A stretch of DNA of 64,000 nt, from positions 55,001 through 119,000 of the forward strand of contig JAPFBL010000585.1 of assembly GCA_026182355.1 (NCBI GenBank), in the 5' to 3' direction. The notes under the pieces were generated by a model that did no database searches, had not been told where the DNA came from, and worked only from the letters and a program-made list of their open reading frames with translations. Position 1 is the first letter of the stretch. Each line of letters starts with the position of its first letter. The stretch comes from Hermatobates lingyangjiaoensis. Taxonomy: Eukaryota; Arthropoda; Insecta; Hemiptera; Hermatobatidae. The translations under genes and the position numbers were made by a program. This document shows positions 51,519 through 62,450 of this stretch, piece after piece.

Positions 51519-52599
51519 TATATATATGATATATATATCATATATATGAATTATATGAATATAGTGTTACTATTATATATTATGAACTATTAGTTATGTT
51601 GAACTATTATCTGTTTTCCTATTATGTTTTGAATATAACTATAGTATATTTATTATACTATAAGTATACTTAATTTAATAGTTACGTTATTTTAATTTAA
51701 CTGTGGTTTTGTAAATAACACTGTACTCTAGTTTCCTGGAACAGATTTTCATCAAAGTATCTCTGCTAATATCATTTAAAAAACTAAAGTATTTTAATGT
51801 CATGATTACGAGGAAACCTGCGAATAAATTATGACATGGTTACAGTATAATATTGAAAATAAAATTTTACTCTATTGAAAAATTTAAATTAAAATTGTTC
51901 AATATAAGAGGTGCGATATATTAATTCGTGAACAAAAATAATGATATTAATATAATAACGAAGGAATTGAAGAGAGTAAATCCTTATCACCCTCAAAAAC
52001 ATATGTGTAAAAACAAATATTTTAACATACGTAAATTATAAGTTATACTCAATTTTTGTTGGTAAAAGTTTGTTTCAAATTGAAAATAGTGATTAACAAT
52101 AATTTTAATTAGCTGGATTATAATGGCGATAGGTAAGAGGTGGGAATAATTAACCAGTTCCACCTACGTTCAAAGATAAGGAACAGGAAAAATAGTAAAA
52201 AAAAATCTCAAAAAAAAGTTTCTTTCTTTATATTTAAGATATTAAATTTACTACATAATTAAATTTGTTTTGTTTTTAATATGACTGTTTAAAGTTTTAC
52301 CTGTTAAAGGGATCGAAACACTAACTAGCCTATTGAATAAAGGATATAAATTTGAACCAACAGAAAGCACAATTATGTCAAGAAATATTATAAGCTTTTG
52401 TTAAATTAATTGTGTAGATCAAGTAATATAATAATAATATAATTAGTAATTGTTTATTCAACTTAAACTCAGCATTAATGAGAGAAAATAGCTTTGCACT
52501 TCGGAGTTGACTACTAAAAAGTGAGGTTTTATTTATTTTTTCATGAACTTCTCGTTAGTTTACCCTGTCTTGCCTAACTTTTTGTTCCCTTTATCTCTC
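51519..52599. other. No gene seen
   Basis: AT-rich; nothing recognised. Confidence 0.5.
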
Positions 52600-52765
52600 C
52601 TTTTACTCTTTTAAATACCTTTCTTGCCTCCTTCCTTTGACAATGCTACACCAGATGTCATAGTTCACTTTTTATTTTACTTTGAGTGTGACTCTGAGGA
52701 AGACCAGTTTTTTGGTTGAAATATCTTCTTAGCTTCATTTCTGAATTTATTGTGACATCATGTTA
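52600..52765 (+). repeat. PLE-A 3' UTR and end, diverged
   Basis: TTTTAAATACCTTTCTTGCC, then CACCAGATGTCA, then GACTCTGAGGAAGACCAG, GGTTGAAATATCTT and ATTGTGACATC keep the order of 16700-16860. The core reads CTGAGGA with GAAA, i.e. invariant bases kept, but helix II is mostly lost. Confidence 0.65.
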
Positions 52766-52798
52766 TATGTTTACCACAATATATATATATATATATAT

Positions 52799-53006
52799 AA
52801 ATTTCACATAAACACATGAAATAACAATCAATGATCAAATCACAATAAGAAATGGGAAAACAAGACTAAGATCTTTCAACCGTAACAAGGGTCTTCATCA
52901 GAGTCAAAAACCCAACTGACGAAGTCAATACCCAGTTGGGTTCTTGACTCTGACGAAGACCGCTTAGAGATCTTAGTCTTGTTTTCCCAATTCTTATTGT
53001 GGTTTG

Positions 53007-53010
<4 letters not shown>
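52799..53010. repeat. PLE-A palindrome
   Basis: Minus arm 52799-52919 and plus arm 52930-53008, followed by (TA)n to 53061. The plus-arm hammerhead-like block (52946-52978) has lost helix II. Confidence 0.85.
52864..52905 (-). ncRNA. Hammerhead-ribozyme-like motif with CTGATGA core
   Basis: Minus strand: GACT, CTGATGA (the textbook core), shortened helix II (ACC..GGT), GAAA, AGATCT, T, AGTC. 42 nt, one base shorter than the usual PLE-A block. Confidence 0.55.
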
Positions 53011-53057
<47 letters not shown>

Positions 53058-53064
<7 letters not shown>

Positions 53065-53280
53065 GATTTCACATAAACATAAACTTTGATATATATATGA
53101 TCAAACCACAATAAAGAATTGGAAAACAAGACTAAGATGTTTCAGCCCTAAGAAGCGGTCTTCGTCAGAGTCAAAAACCCGAAGACCGCTGTTTACGGTT
53201 GAAAGATCTTAGTCTTGTTTTCCCATTTCTTATTGTAGTTTGATCATTGATTGTTATTTTACGTGTTTATGTGAAATCTT
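53058..53280. repeat. PLE-A palindrome
   Basis: The minus arm has an internal ATATATAT interruption at 53090. Its hammerhead-like block 53130-53172 keeps CTGACGA and GAAA. The plus arm (53181-53280) starts at GAAGACCGC and so lacks most of the core. Confidence 0.85.
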
Positions 53281-53283
53281 TTT

Positions 53284-53326
<43 letters not shown>

Positions 53327-53330
53327 ATAA
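53281..53330. repeat. (TA)n microsatellite
   Basis: About 22 TA units with a TATT break, directly after the PLE-A outer end. Confidence 0.95.
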
Positions 53331-53703
53331 CCAATGTGATATTTTCTACTTTTTGCTATATTGTAATATTGGAACAATTTTTTGTTACTTTTTAACTCAA
53401 AGGACTCCAAGAAAGAAAGATAAACGGTTTACTTGTTTAATATTTATTGTTTACATATTTTAAAAAATAAAATCAATCTTACAAATTTAATACTCATTAG
53501 TTTTATTGAAGGAATTTCTTTATTTTTGTAATCAATAAAGACAGTTTCTTTTTTTTTTTTAAGTTTTGGTAAAGAGTTTTGTTAGAGGTGGATTTATTTG
53601 GACCTCACAGAGGCTGCTGCTGTCCTAGTATGGCAGGTAAATGCAGAACGCTATTTGGCATAAAATGACGTGACCCAGTTCAGTCGGCCGGCTGTAATCT
53701 TAC
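53331..53703. other. No gene; GC-richer from 53590
   Basis: 53590-53700 is GC-richer (GAGGCTGCTGCTGTCCTAG) and continues into the candidate exon. Confidence 0.4.
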
Positions 53704-53766
53704 CCCGAAAGGACCATTTCCATTCCACTCTCGCAGCGAATGTGGCGCCCATCTGTTCTCTTGTCC
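53704..53766 (-). CDS. Candidate small exon of an unidentified host gene
   Basis: On the minus strand ACTCAATACAG precedes 63 nt (21 codons) ending TTTCGGG before GTAAGATTAC. All three frames are open, so the frame is undecided. One has an ATG (ATGGGCGCCACATTCGCTGC, MGATFAARVEWKWSFR) and could begin translation. It is GC-rich in an AT-rich setting and on the same strand as the 23280 candidate. It may equally be a conserved non-coding block. Confidence 0.3.
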
Positions 53767-54229
53767 CTGTATTGAGTATCAGGCTAACAGTTACAACACA
53801 ATCAACATTCCACACATGATTCCGTTTCGTTCACTCTTTATAATATTTCTTTTACCGATATTATTTTTCAAGACTTCATTATAGACATTCCAAATGTCTA
53901 TCAGGAACACTAAAAAACACAGCTTTTCCACGTTTATACGAATATATCGTCCATTTTATAAGCACGATATTATTGTGTACTTTCCCTGAAATAACTGTTT
54001 TTATACGTAGTGCATTATTCATGGATTTGTACCACCAAATTTTTTTACTTCTTGAAATTGCTCTTTAAATGGGCTAAACATTCAGTTTATCATGTTAACT
54101 AACGGCTTAAACTGATATTATTGGTATAGCACATATAAATTTGTTTGCAGGCTATACTATTAGCAATTATCATTTGCAAATAGTATAGAAACAAAAAGTT
54201 TTAAATAAGAAAAACTGTATTTATTGTTA
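53767..54229. other. No gene seen
   Basis: AT-rich; nothing recognised. Confidence 0.5.
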
Positions 54230-54430
54230 AAGCCCAACTGGGATTTTTATCCCAGTTGGTTTTTTATCCATATTAGTTTGAGTCTGACGTTTTTGTGTTT
54301 ATTGTGAAACATTTTTATTGTATTATATCTTATATTTACTCTGTTTTGTAGGCTATTAAAAATGTTTTAAATAAAAACCGTAACATTGGAAATGAGAGTT
54401 TAACTTGAACCTCAAGAACTGACCAAGTCC
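54230..54430 (+). repeat. PLE-A remnant followed by PLE-B end
   Basis: 54233-54265 is a short inverted CCCAACTGGGATTTTT/ATCCCAGTTGG with GAGTCTGACG and TTATTGTGAAAC downstream, a collapsed PLE-A palindrome. 54340-54430 is a PLE-B end (GTAGGCTATTAAAAATG, then TTGAACCTCAAGAACTGACC). Confidence 0.6.
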
Positions 54431-54594
54431 TGATAAAATTTGATTTTGTTTCTATTTCACTGTCGATACTTTATTAATATTTATTATTAAATATATTTTA
54501 TTTTGCAAGATGATTTTGTGGTTGGGATCAATTTGTTCATTTTGTTTTTTGTGTTGCATTAGGCTGTCTGTAGTTATCAATATAAGTTGAGATC

Positions 54595-54840
54595 TTGCGG
54601 GAAGCTAAAAGTGGAGAAAGGTTAAGGAAGCTGGTGTGTCGCTTGATGTTGTCAAGGCTGGAGTGTGCATATGGAAGGTCTGAGAGAGGGGAGTGCTCGG
54701 TGCATACTAGAGACAGAGATGAAGGCCCCACAGAGCGAGAGAGCCGGGTGTGGGCGGGCGGACACGGAGGGGAGGCAGGTAGCCTTGTCAGGTCCCCAGT
54801 CTCCTCCGCAGCGCTGACTCTTTAGTGTCGCTCTTCATAC
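54595..54840. other. GC-rich, CpG-containing island
   Basis: The most GC-rich block in the window (GTGTGGGCGGGCGGACACGG), rich in CpG and purine-biased on plus. A plus-strand frame of about 75 codons (54595-54825) is arginine- and glycine-rich and unrecognised. Possible promoter, 5' exon or UTR of a host gene. Confidence 0.4.
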
Positions 54841-55374
54841 AACCTAACTCGTCTCCTCTTGTGTTGTGCAGTGTCCTACACTTTGTTCACTGAAATGGCT
54901 ACATCAATATGAAATCCTTCAGGCTCTTCTGTAGTATGTGCTTCTCCAGGAAAGACCAAGGTTCTTTTACAACCACTGTTTACATAAACATCATTCTGTT
55001 ATTACTTCCACTAAGATTTCTAACAAAAGAACGAGAATTGTATTGTTTTTAAATCTTTTTGCAGCTAAAAATAGCTACAATCACATGATAGTTGAACATA
55101 TCTGCCCTGCAATGATTATTTAAATAACATGTTGGGCAACTCACTGGCTTTGTCGTCAAGCCTCTTAGGTCAGCACAGAACACTAAGGTCCAGAACGTTA
55201 CTCTTGACTGTTGAGATTATGTTCTGTATTCCCAATTAGATGAATTACCTATTAAATAAAACAAAACAAAAACATATTTCAAAAGATAATTTTTATAACC
55301 AATTGTCGATAATACAGTTTAAAAGAGACAGAACGTAATTAATTCATTACTTGTTCAATCTGTTACAGTGTGGT
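54841..55374. other. No gene seen
   Basis: TTGTGTTGTGCAG at about 54860 looks like an acceptor, but no coding block follows. Otherwise AT-rich. Confidence 0.45.
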
Positions 55375-55645
55375 ATTTACTCATATTGGGGGATTTCAAG
55401 AGTTACGACTCCACACGAAAAAAAAAAGTTTATTATGAAACTAACAACGTGTTTCGAACACTTAGTGTTCTCCTTCAGGTTAGCATTTGCAATGTTGTGG
55501 GACGATCTGCGGGAATGTAGAACCCAGTACTAATTAAGTCATTAACGTAAGATCGTAACCTGAAAAAGAACACTAAATGTTCGAAACGTGTTGTTAGTTT
55601 ATATATTAAACTTTTTCTGTAATTCTTAAAATCCCCTATTAATGT
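55375..55645. repeat. PLE-C inverted pair with two hammerhead-like motifs
   Basis: Minus copy 55375-55483 and plus copy 55556-55645 face outward from a 72-bp GC-richer centre. The minus motif (55441-55483) has perfect helix I CTAAC/GTTAG and helix II GAACAC/GTGTTC, with one core change (A9 to G). The plus motif (55556-55597) has TAAC/GTTA, GAACA/TGTTC and GAAA, but G8 is A. Confidence 0.75.
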
Positions 55646-56329
55646 AATTCTTTATTTGACTGAAATAATAGAACTCAATATGATTCCATAACTAAAAGCT
55701 ACCTCTTTCCGCGGTAAAACCTACGATGTATAAATACAATTGTCTTATGAATGAACGTTTACGATTAGATTTACGTTTATTAAAACCTTTTGTATGCAGA
55801 AGTTGATAATTGTGTTAGGCAAACAATGCAAGTCCATGCATGAATTCTAAAGGTATTGGGAAGACCTTTAGACCTCTACCTGCGTGCTACGACTTCCTCA
55901 CTTTGAGCATTCTCCCATTCCATCTTCTCATTCATTGTATGTATCTACTAATAAAGTGATGGAAAATGTAGTTCTAATAATGATCCTTCTTATAATTCGT
56001 ATATATCTACATAAAATAAAGTGATGACGATAATTAATATTAGTAAAGTTTGTATCTTAATATTTATAGATCACTTATTCACATTCAGTGAATGTCTATA
56101 TTCAATAAACTATGATTCGTACGATAATTAATATTTCAGTACAAACAGTTATAATTGATAGATAAAAATACAGACAATAAGACTAATAACAGTACACTTA
56201 TTCCACATAAAAAATTAACAGATTGATTGTAAAAAAATATAGTCTATATATGACATAACTTAATAATATATATATATATATAAACACCACTTAAAATAAA
56301 AGGTGGAGATACTAGACTGAGGTCACATA
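55646..56329. other. No gene; short (TA)n
   Basis: AT-rich; (TA)n at 56268-56282. Confidence 0.5.
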
Positions 56330-56410
56330 ACAAATAGACTCACTTTTCAATCATTTCAACCGTATTCGGCCTCTGTCCTGACGATTGCGAGAAGAAGTGA
56401 ATTTGACGTG
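56330..56410 (-). repeat. PLE-D terminal repeat, diverged
   Basis: Minus strand keeps CACTTCTTCTC, a GCCGAATACGG hairpin, TTGAAATGATTGAAAAGTGA and the tail of 16077-16140. The core is broken (GTCAGGA), but helix I is conserved. Confidence 0.65.
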
Positions 56411-56452
56411 ATGGGTACTGTTACTAGTCAACTAGTCGTGGACCGTTTCTTT

Positions 56453-56455
<3 letters not shown>

Positions 56456-56486
<31 letters not shown>
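56456..56486. repeat. (TA)n microsatellite
   Basis: About 14 TA units; frames on both strands through it are artefacts. Confidence 0.95.
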
Positions 56487-56489
<3 letters not shown>

Positions 56490-57266
56490 ATTACTATAAG
56501 TAGACGGCAGCTTCTGTCTTGTATGTTTACAAGAGAATCTGCTGCCAATATATATATTACTATAAGTTTTTTCTTTTTTTTTCTTTCTGAAAACCGCTAC
56601 ATTACTCCAATTAGAAAACAATTTTTTGAGAATGGTATTCATGCAGAACTTTTTGGTTTAATCTGCTTTCAAATGACGATATTTTTCTCGAATATTTCTA
56701 GTGCTTTTTGAAATTACGAGACATTCTTATAATTCAAATTGTTAATGTTGCTGGTATTGATATTATTATTTTTATAATTAATATATCTTTTTTCAAAACA
56801 TGTTAATTGGAAGATAACAATACTTTGTGTACTAATAAAGTATTTACTTTATTAATAAATTGAAAATATTGTAACATACATATTATGCCAATGAAATGTT
56901 TATTCCTTAAGATCAAGATAGTGCCTTAAATCCGAAATTTTTGTGTCTTCTGTGTTGAAATGTTATTGAACGTATAAAATATATTATTTGGAATGTTCTA
57001 ATAATTCAGTGAAATCCAGAAGCTATAAAAATGTATGGTCCGTACACAGGATCTCCAATGGCAGATGGTGATTCAGTATATCCACATGCTTGTATCATAT
57101 AATTCGTAGTATTACTGCTGGTCTTAGATTACTGTTTATCATAGATTACTGTTACAGTTTGTTTATGATTACTGTTTATTATTCTATGATGCAGGACCTC
57201 AGCTTACGTGTATAACTCTAGATAATTTCAATTATATGTCAGTTGCTCCTTTCTTGTTCCCCTATA
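56487..57266. other. No gene seen
   Basis: AT-rich; a local ATTACTGTTTATCAT duplication lies near 57125-57185. Confidence 0.5.
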
Positions 57267-57972
57267 CAGTGATACCTTAACTTACGAAAATACCGGCATA
57301 CGACTATTTCGATACACGATGTAAATTTTAAACCAAAATTCGTCTCGATATCGGAAGATTTGCTCAAACCGTATGAAGAAGCTTTGCATAATGATCAACA
57401 TGAATCGAGTGAAAGTGAAGCAACAAAAAAAGCCTTAAAAGGTTGAAAGTGAAGGAGGTCAAGGTGAAGTTTAAAAAGAAAAGTAAAAAAAATCTCCTTC
57501 TGCGAACATAGTAAACTAGGTTTTCTTTTAAGTTAAGTGAAGCATAAAATTGAAAACAAGAAAAATTAATAAGCTAAACTACATAGTATAGTGTAAGTTA
57601 CAGTAAGCTCCACGTATCCATCCATCCATCGTATCCTCTTATCTGTCCCCTCCGACCTTTAACCGCCAGTCTATAAGGTAAGGTGATGTTCTATGCTTCA
57701 TTTCTTATTTATATATAATTTATTTCTTTCAAATAAGCTTAATTTAATTGACTTCTTTTAATATGCATGTGTAATTATTATTCGAACAGTATTTATTAAT
57801 AATTTATCGTCTGACTTATAGTTACAATAATATTTATAGATTTTTTGGCCTGCGGAACAGATTAATCAAATTATAATGTATTCTTAAGGGAAAATTAATC
57901 CCGACTTAGGAACTTTTCGACATACCAGATCGGTCTCGGAGCGAATTAAATTCGTGCGTCGAGGTGCAACTG
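57267..57972. mobile_element. Pogo/Tigger-like (Tc1-mariner) element, internally deleted
   Basis: The left end CAGTGATACCTTAACTTACG and the inverted right end CAGTTGCACCTCGACGCACG form imperfect terminal repeats of the CAGT-x-x-x-x-CTCGACTTACGA type. TA lies on both sides (57265-57266, 57973-57974). Inside, SEDLLKPYEEALHNDQHESS in one frame resembles the acidic C-terminal tail of Tigger transposases. The catalytic core is absent. Confidence 0.8.
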
Positions 57973-59474
57973 TAGTCATATTTCTTGGACAGTTCTTCCT
58001 GTCTGTTGCAACAATCGGAATGTAATTATATAACCTTTGTATATCTTTAGGTTACTTAGTTCTGTCTGATTTATTATATTCTAGTTAACTTTATTAGTAT
58101 AGCTAAGTAACTTCAACCCGTCCACCATGTAAAAGATTTCTGTATACAGATTCAAAATGATTTTCTCAACTTGAGTAGTTATCTCATAGTAATGCATTAC
58201 ATAAGCTTCAAGTTAAAATCAAAACTCAACTTATGTTATTGAAGGATAATCATAATTCAAGTGATTATGTTAGTGGGTCATTTGTTTATAAAATGTTAGT
58301 TAAGTTTTTTTAGTATTTCTTCTAAAAAAGATCTATGCGGTACACACCGTTTTTAAAGCTAAAAAACATCTCAAGGTAACTGACTTTGCAAGTTTATTTA
58401 TATGAATTAAGAAAAGAGGGTATTAGCCAGAGTGAAAGAGCTATTCGGTAAAGTTCACCGTTAGAATTGAATCCAAAATAGATATGATATTAAAGAGCCG
58501 AAGAGGAAAAGTCAGGATTATTGAGGTCGATTACAGAAATACTAATGTATATGTAATTACCCATGAAGCACTAAACATTAAACAATAGAAAAGCTTTAGC
58601 AATCAAAAGTAACATTATATTCGAACGCCCAGTCTGATAAAACTTGCGCAATGCGTGACAGCTTAGCGGATTATTATTTTTACAACCCTAAATATTTAAA
58701 TACCTCTAGACATTGTAGAATAATTGTAAAGAAAAGATGAAAAGAAGATTTTTATAGATTTGGAAATATATTTCCTCCGAAGGTTGGCTTACACAGGATT
58801 TTTTTTATCTTTTTTTTTCCTGTTCTAACAGCAACTACAAACTCGTATAGTACTTTACATCTTACCGTTTCCAAAAAGAGTTAATATGTGAGATTTATTT
58901 TAAAACTTTGTCTATTTTTATATCAAACTACATGACCCGTGACCCCTTGTATCACTCAGTATTAAGACATTATAACAACAGTTAATAATTCACTAAACTT
59001 CATTGACAGGAATAACTGTTATTGCTATTTTTTTTGTTATTAAATCATAAAAACAATGAGTCTTATATGACCTAAACATTTGATATAGTATTCTTAAGAT
59101 GAATCAAAATATGACACAATAACTGTATTTAATAAAACAAAAAAAATGTATAAGTAAAAAGTTCATTTACTTTATCATACAAATAAATTAAACATCAATT
59201 CAAGGAATATACACAATCAAGAATATTTAAAACAAACAAAAGCTGTGAATTGAAATATTCCATTTGTTTTACCATACATAAAATAACATTAATAAAAAGA
59301 ATGTTATAATATTACCTTAGAATATTTGTATTTATGCTAAAATTTGTGGTCAAGTTTATGTTCCTAAGATTATTCATTTTAAACCTCTAATATATTAGTT
59401 TATTGTGTAGACTATTGGAGTTTAATACATCTGTTTATTGCTTAAGTTCTAAATACAATTAATTGTTAAATCAA
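57973..59474. other. No gene seen
   Basis: AT-rich unique sequence without recognised repeats. Confidence 0.5.
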
Positions 59475-59530
59475 AACCTTGGCATTGAAAATTTTATTTA
59501 AACCTGGAAAACTGACCGGTACTTGGTAAA
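59475..59530 (+). repeat. PLE-B terminal repeat fragment
   Basis: AAACCTTGGCATTGAAAATT, then TTTAAACCTGGAAAACTGAC, matching the outer half of PLE-B at 54390-54430. It runs into (TA)n. Confidence 0.55.
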
Positions 59531-59567
59531 AAAAAATTTATATATAGATATATATATATATACAAAG

Positions 59568-59692
59568 ATTTCACATAAAACACGTGAAATAACAATCAAT
59601 GATCAAACCACAATATGAAATGGGAAAACAAGACCGCTTGTTACGGTCGAAAGATCTCGGTCTTGTTTTCCCATTTCATATTATGGTTTTGA

Positions 59693-59700
<8 letters not shown>
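59568..59700. repeat. PLE-A palindrome, deleted centre
   Basis: The left arm ends at AAAACAAGAC and the right arm begins CGCTTGTTACGGTCGAAAG. The joint can be explained by deletion between two AAGAC copies (ACAAGAC and CGAAGAC). Flanked by (TA)n on both sides. Confidence 0.85.
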
Positions 59701-59734
<34 letters not shown>

Positions 59735-60726
59735 ATATAAATAACGAGAAATATATAACAGTAAATACGTGAAATAAAAAAAAACTCGTCTAAACAACTA
59801 TAAGATTTCTAAAAATGGGACTGGGATCTTAAGTAGAAAAACTCATTAAGTTTATTCTATAACATAAAAGGATTTTACATCTGGAGTCATTAATTTTAAT
59901 TAACTTACGTTGAGAGAGTTTATTTTCTATTCTTCTTTCTTTTTAATGCCATTATTTGTAAACTAATATATTACTCATTGTTTTCTTGAATATTTATTTG
60001 AATAATTCATCATAAACTAAAATTAACATGTATTCTAATTTTCACCTGTGTAGAAATATTTATAGACGAACATCAGAGTTTTATACGTTTATAGATTTAA
60101 ATAAACCATATAGAAATGGTTATGAAAACTGGACTATTTAGTTTTGAATGTTTGGTATGTATTAGGTTGTGGTGGGGGGAGGCCTCCAAGTTATAATTTA
60201 TGTATATTTAAATTACATCAGTTTTAGCAGAGATAATGCTAACAACAGATTTATGTCAACTGTAAAAAAATAACTTGTCAATAAACTTTTTTAAAAAGAA
60301 AACCAAAAAAATAAAATTTAAGAAAATTTATACAAAGTGTGATGAGATTTTGAAATTCAGTGGTTAGTGATAGAAGAAGCAGAAGGTTGTCAATAATATT
60401 ACTTCTAGAATATTCATTGTTTAAATGTCCAAAAAGAGTATAACGTAAGTTTATCTAGTGTAATTAATGTTGATAATCGTATTATTTTTTCGAAATAAAT
60501 ATGGAAAATTTTGTTTATTACAGGTTAGACATGATAATGATAAATTTAATTTGAATTATTTTTGTTTTCTTTAGTTAGATTCACATTGAAAAGCTCAAAG
60601 CTAAATTGATTATAAAAGTACGTTGCCCCACTCGTATGTTTATAGTTTTTTTTATTCGTTTTTTTAGTATGCACCTATAAAATATTACAAGTTCTATCTA
60701 ATTTTATTTTTTTAACATTAAAAATA
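59701..60726. other. No gene; (TA)n and a decayed PLE-A end
   Basis: (TA)n to 59730; 59740-59850 keeps a faint PLE-A order (AGTAAATACGTGAAATA, then CTATAAGATTTCTAAAAATG). The remainder is AT-rich. Confidence 0.5.
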
Positions 60727-60830
60727 GGAGGACAGGTTAGATTAGTGGTTAACGTACTGGACTCTGAACTAGTAGGTCCAGGGTTCGATACCGGCATTTT
60801 CAGGGGATAAAAATAGAAAATCGACTAAGA
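60727..60830 (+). repeat. tRNA-derived SINE head or tRNA pseudogene
   Basis: GGAGGACAGGTTAGATTAGT with A-box-like TAGATTAGTGGTTAACG and a near-perfect B box GGGTTCGATACC. The anticodon-like loop ACTCTGAA would read CTG (Gln). Acceptor ends do not pair and the T stem is imperfect, so it is not a functional tRNA. A second SINE type, better matched to tRNA than the family at 32418. Confidence 0.65.
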
Positions 60831-61260
60831 TTATAAAAAAATAACAAAAAATCTTAAATTTTATACCAAAATCAGTTTTCAAGGTCGTAATTATTTTTAT
60901 GTTTTATCGTGTAATACTGTTTTACACGGATTTTTCAACTATAATATTTGCAAATTAAAAATTAGTATAGATTAAATTTTTCAAAACTAGTTTCTTAATG
61001 GCGTTAAAAGTTTATTATATTTCTTTGCGTAACCATTTAATTTAACCATTTATTTATTATTTGAATTAAACATTATTGTTTTTAAAAATTTTTGGTTTTC
61101 TTTGATAATGACTGTATATGTATACGAGTACTGTAATAAGATAAAAGTCTGGGACTAATAACAGCAATCTAAAATTAGGTCCTTGATTGTAATTGCATGA
61201 AAATAAATATTTTAAAGACTTTCTAGAATTTTGAAGAGCGATTATTAACAGCCATTGTAT
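60831..61260 (-). repeat. Old repeat shared with 38840-39250
   Basis: Minus strand: CTTCAAAATTCTAGAAAGTC, ATTTATTTTCATG, AATCAAGGACCTAATTTTAG, then AAACAGTATTACACGATAAA. Same order as on plus at 38848-39180. The G run at 61264-61278 marks one edge. Confidence 0.7.
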
Positions 61261-61380
61261 TGTGGGAGGGGGGGGGGGGATATTTACTAATCCACTGGAT
61301 ATGTTCACTATATCAAGTGTGATGCATTCTATGTTAAATCTTAAGTATGAGCAACTATAGATTCTCGGACACTGCATAGT

Positions 61381-61494
61381 AACCTGCCTGCTGACTATTA
61401 TGCTAATGCCCTCAATCTTAGTTTTAACGAGTGCTTCAAGGATATAAAGGATGTAGTCGCCTTACTATTTAAATGCCACGCTAACAGCTTCTGA
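61381..61494 (+). pseudogene. hAT-type (ZMYM1/DUF4371-like) transposase fragment
   Basis: Open for 37 codons to a stop: NLPADYYANALNLSFNECFK, then DIKDVVALLFKCHANSF. The YYANALNL segment, then VVALLFKCHANSF, resembles C-[YR]-AHxLNL-x(8)-I-x-x-V-x-x-x-x-x-x-x-x-x-x-F in DUF4371/ZMYM1-like hAT transposases. Normally essential residues (CYAH) are changed. Family call from pattern only. Confidence 0.5.
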
Positions 61495-61730
61495 AGAAAC
61501 TCACGTGTCACCCCTCTGTACATGCCACCTATCCGATCTCTAATTAATCCAATCACTCTTTTTTTTTACATTTAGTTTTTATTTTTATTTAAATCTATCT
61601 ATTTTTAATTTGTTTCATTATTTTATTATTTTTCTTCCTTATTATTTTTTCTGTGACTGTTCTTATGATATTTTTTTTACCTACTGTTATTAACTTACGA
61701 TTTCGTTTCTTTTACCTTAAGAAATTAGAA
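61495..61730. other. No gene seen; T-rich
   Basis: Simple T-rich sequence before the next PLE-A relic. Confidence 0.55.
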
Positions 61731-61905
61731 CAATTATTAAGATCTATCAATCTAAACAATGTTCTTCGTCACAGTCAAACGAAAACTGTGAAGTTTGACT
61801 CTGATAAAGATTCATTGTTCCTTTTGAAAGATCATAGATTTTTTCCTGATTTCTGACTGTGGTTTAGACGTCGATTTTTATCACACGTGATTATTGTGAG
61901 ATAGT
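61731..61905. repeat. PLE-A palindrome, strongly diverged
   Basis: The minus arm (TCTTCGTCACAGTC) and plus arm (GACTCTGATAAAGATTCATT, CTTTTGAAAGATCATAG) end in CACACGTGATTATTGTGAGA. Core CTGATAA has lost the conserved G. Confidence 0.7.
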
Positions 61906-61929
61906 TTTATGTACATATATAAGGTTATA

Positions 61930-62062
61930 AACTCCAACTGGGTTTTTTAACAAAAAAAAACCCAACAACTCAGTTGGGTTTTTGACTTTGATGAAAACCG
62001 CTTGTTGGGGTTGAAAGTTGTTAGTCTATTTTTTCCCATTTTATATTGTGATTTGATCATAT
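61930..62062 (+). repeat. PLE-A terminal repeat
   Basis: The centre is a palindrome (CCCAACAACTCAGTTGGG). The plus arm has GACTTTGATGAAAACCGC, GGTTGAAAG, TTGTTAGTC and then GTGATTTGATCAT. The core reads TTGATGA, so C3 is U. Confidence 0.75.
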
Positions 62063-62375
62063 ATTTATAACAAGTGTATTCACTTGTTATAATAATAAAT
62101 TGATGTATAATAAATGTTCTTTCACTTAAACATTTTTACATTGTTTTACATCACGCTCCACATAATTTCTTGGTGCGCTTCCGGCCCATCCGGTATATAA
62201 ATGAATAAATATATATATTAAGTATAATTTACTGATTATATATTTATATATATATATAATCAGTAAAAAACATCTTTCAAACTGGGCATATACATGTTCA
62301 AAATCGAAAAAGAATAACACACAGGGTAAAGAAAGACATTTACTAATTCGATTTTGTGATAATCTGTCTTCAAGA
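62063..62375. other. No gene seen; (TA)n at 62238-62254
   Basis: 62222-62268 is an inverted repeat (ATAATTTACTGATTATA/ATAATCAGTAAA) centred on (TA)n. Confidence 0.6.
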
Positions 62376-62394
62376 GAAGAGAGAGAGAGAGAGA

Positions 62395-62449
<55 letters not shown>
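62376..62449. repeat. (GA)n microsatellite
   Basis: About 36 AG units with one T interruption at 62400. The plus-strand frame through it is an artefact. Confidence 0.95.

Positions 62450-62450
<1 letters not shown>

Noticed and set aside
59568..59700. The left arm of the palindrome ends almost exactly at the predicted hammerhead cleavage site, suggesting joining of a cleaved RNA end
   Set aside because: A 5-nt AAGAC microhomology between CAAGAC and CGAAGAC explains the joint as a simple deletion of the palindrome centre.
60727..60797. Functional tRNA-Gln gene
   Set aside because: Acceptor strands do not pair and the T stem has mismatches; it fits a SINE head or pseudogene.
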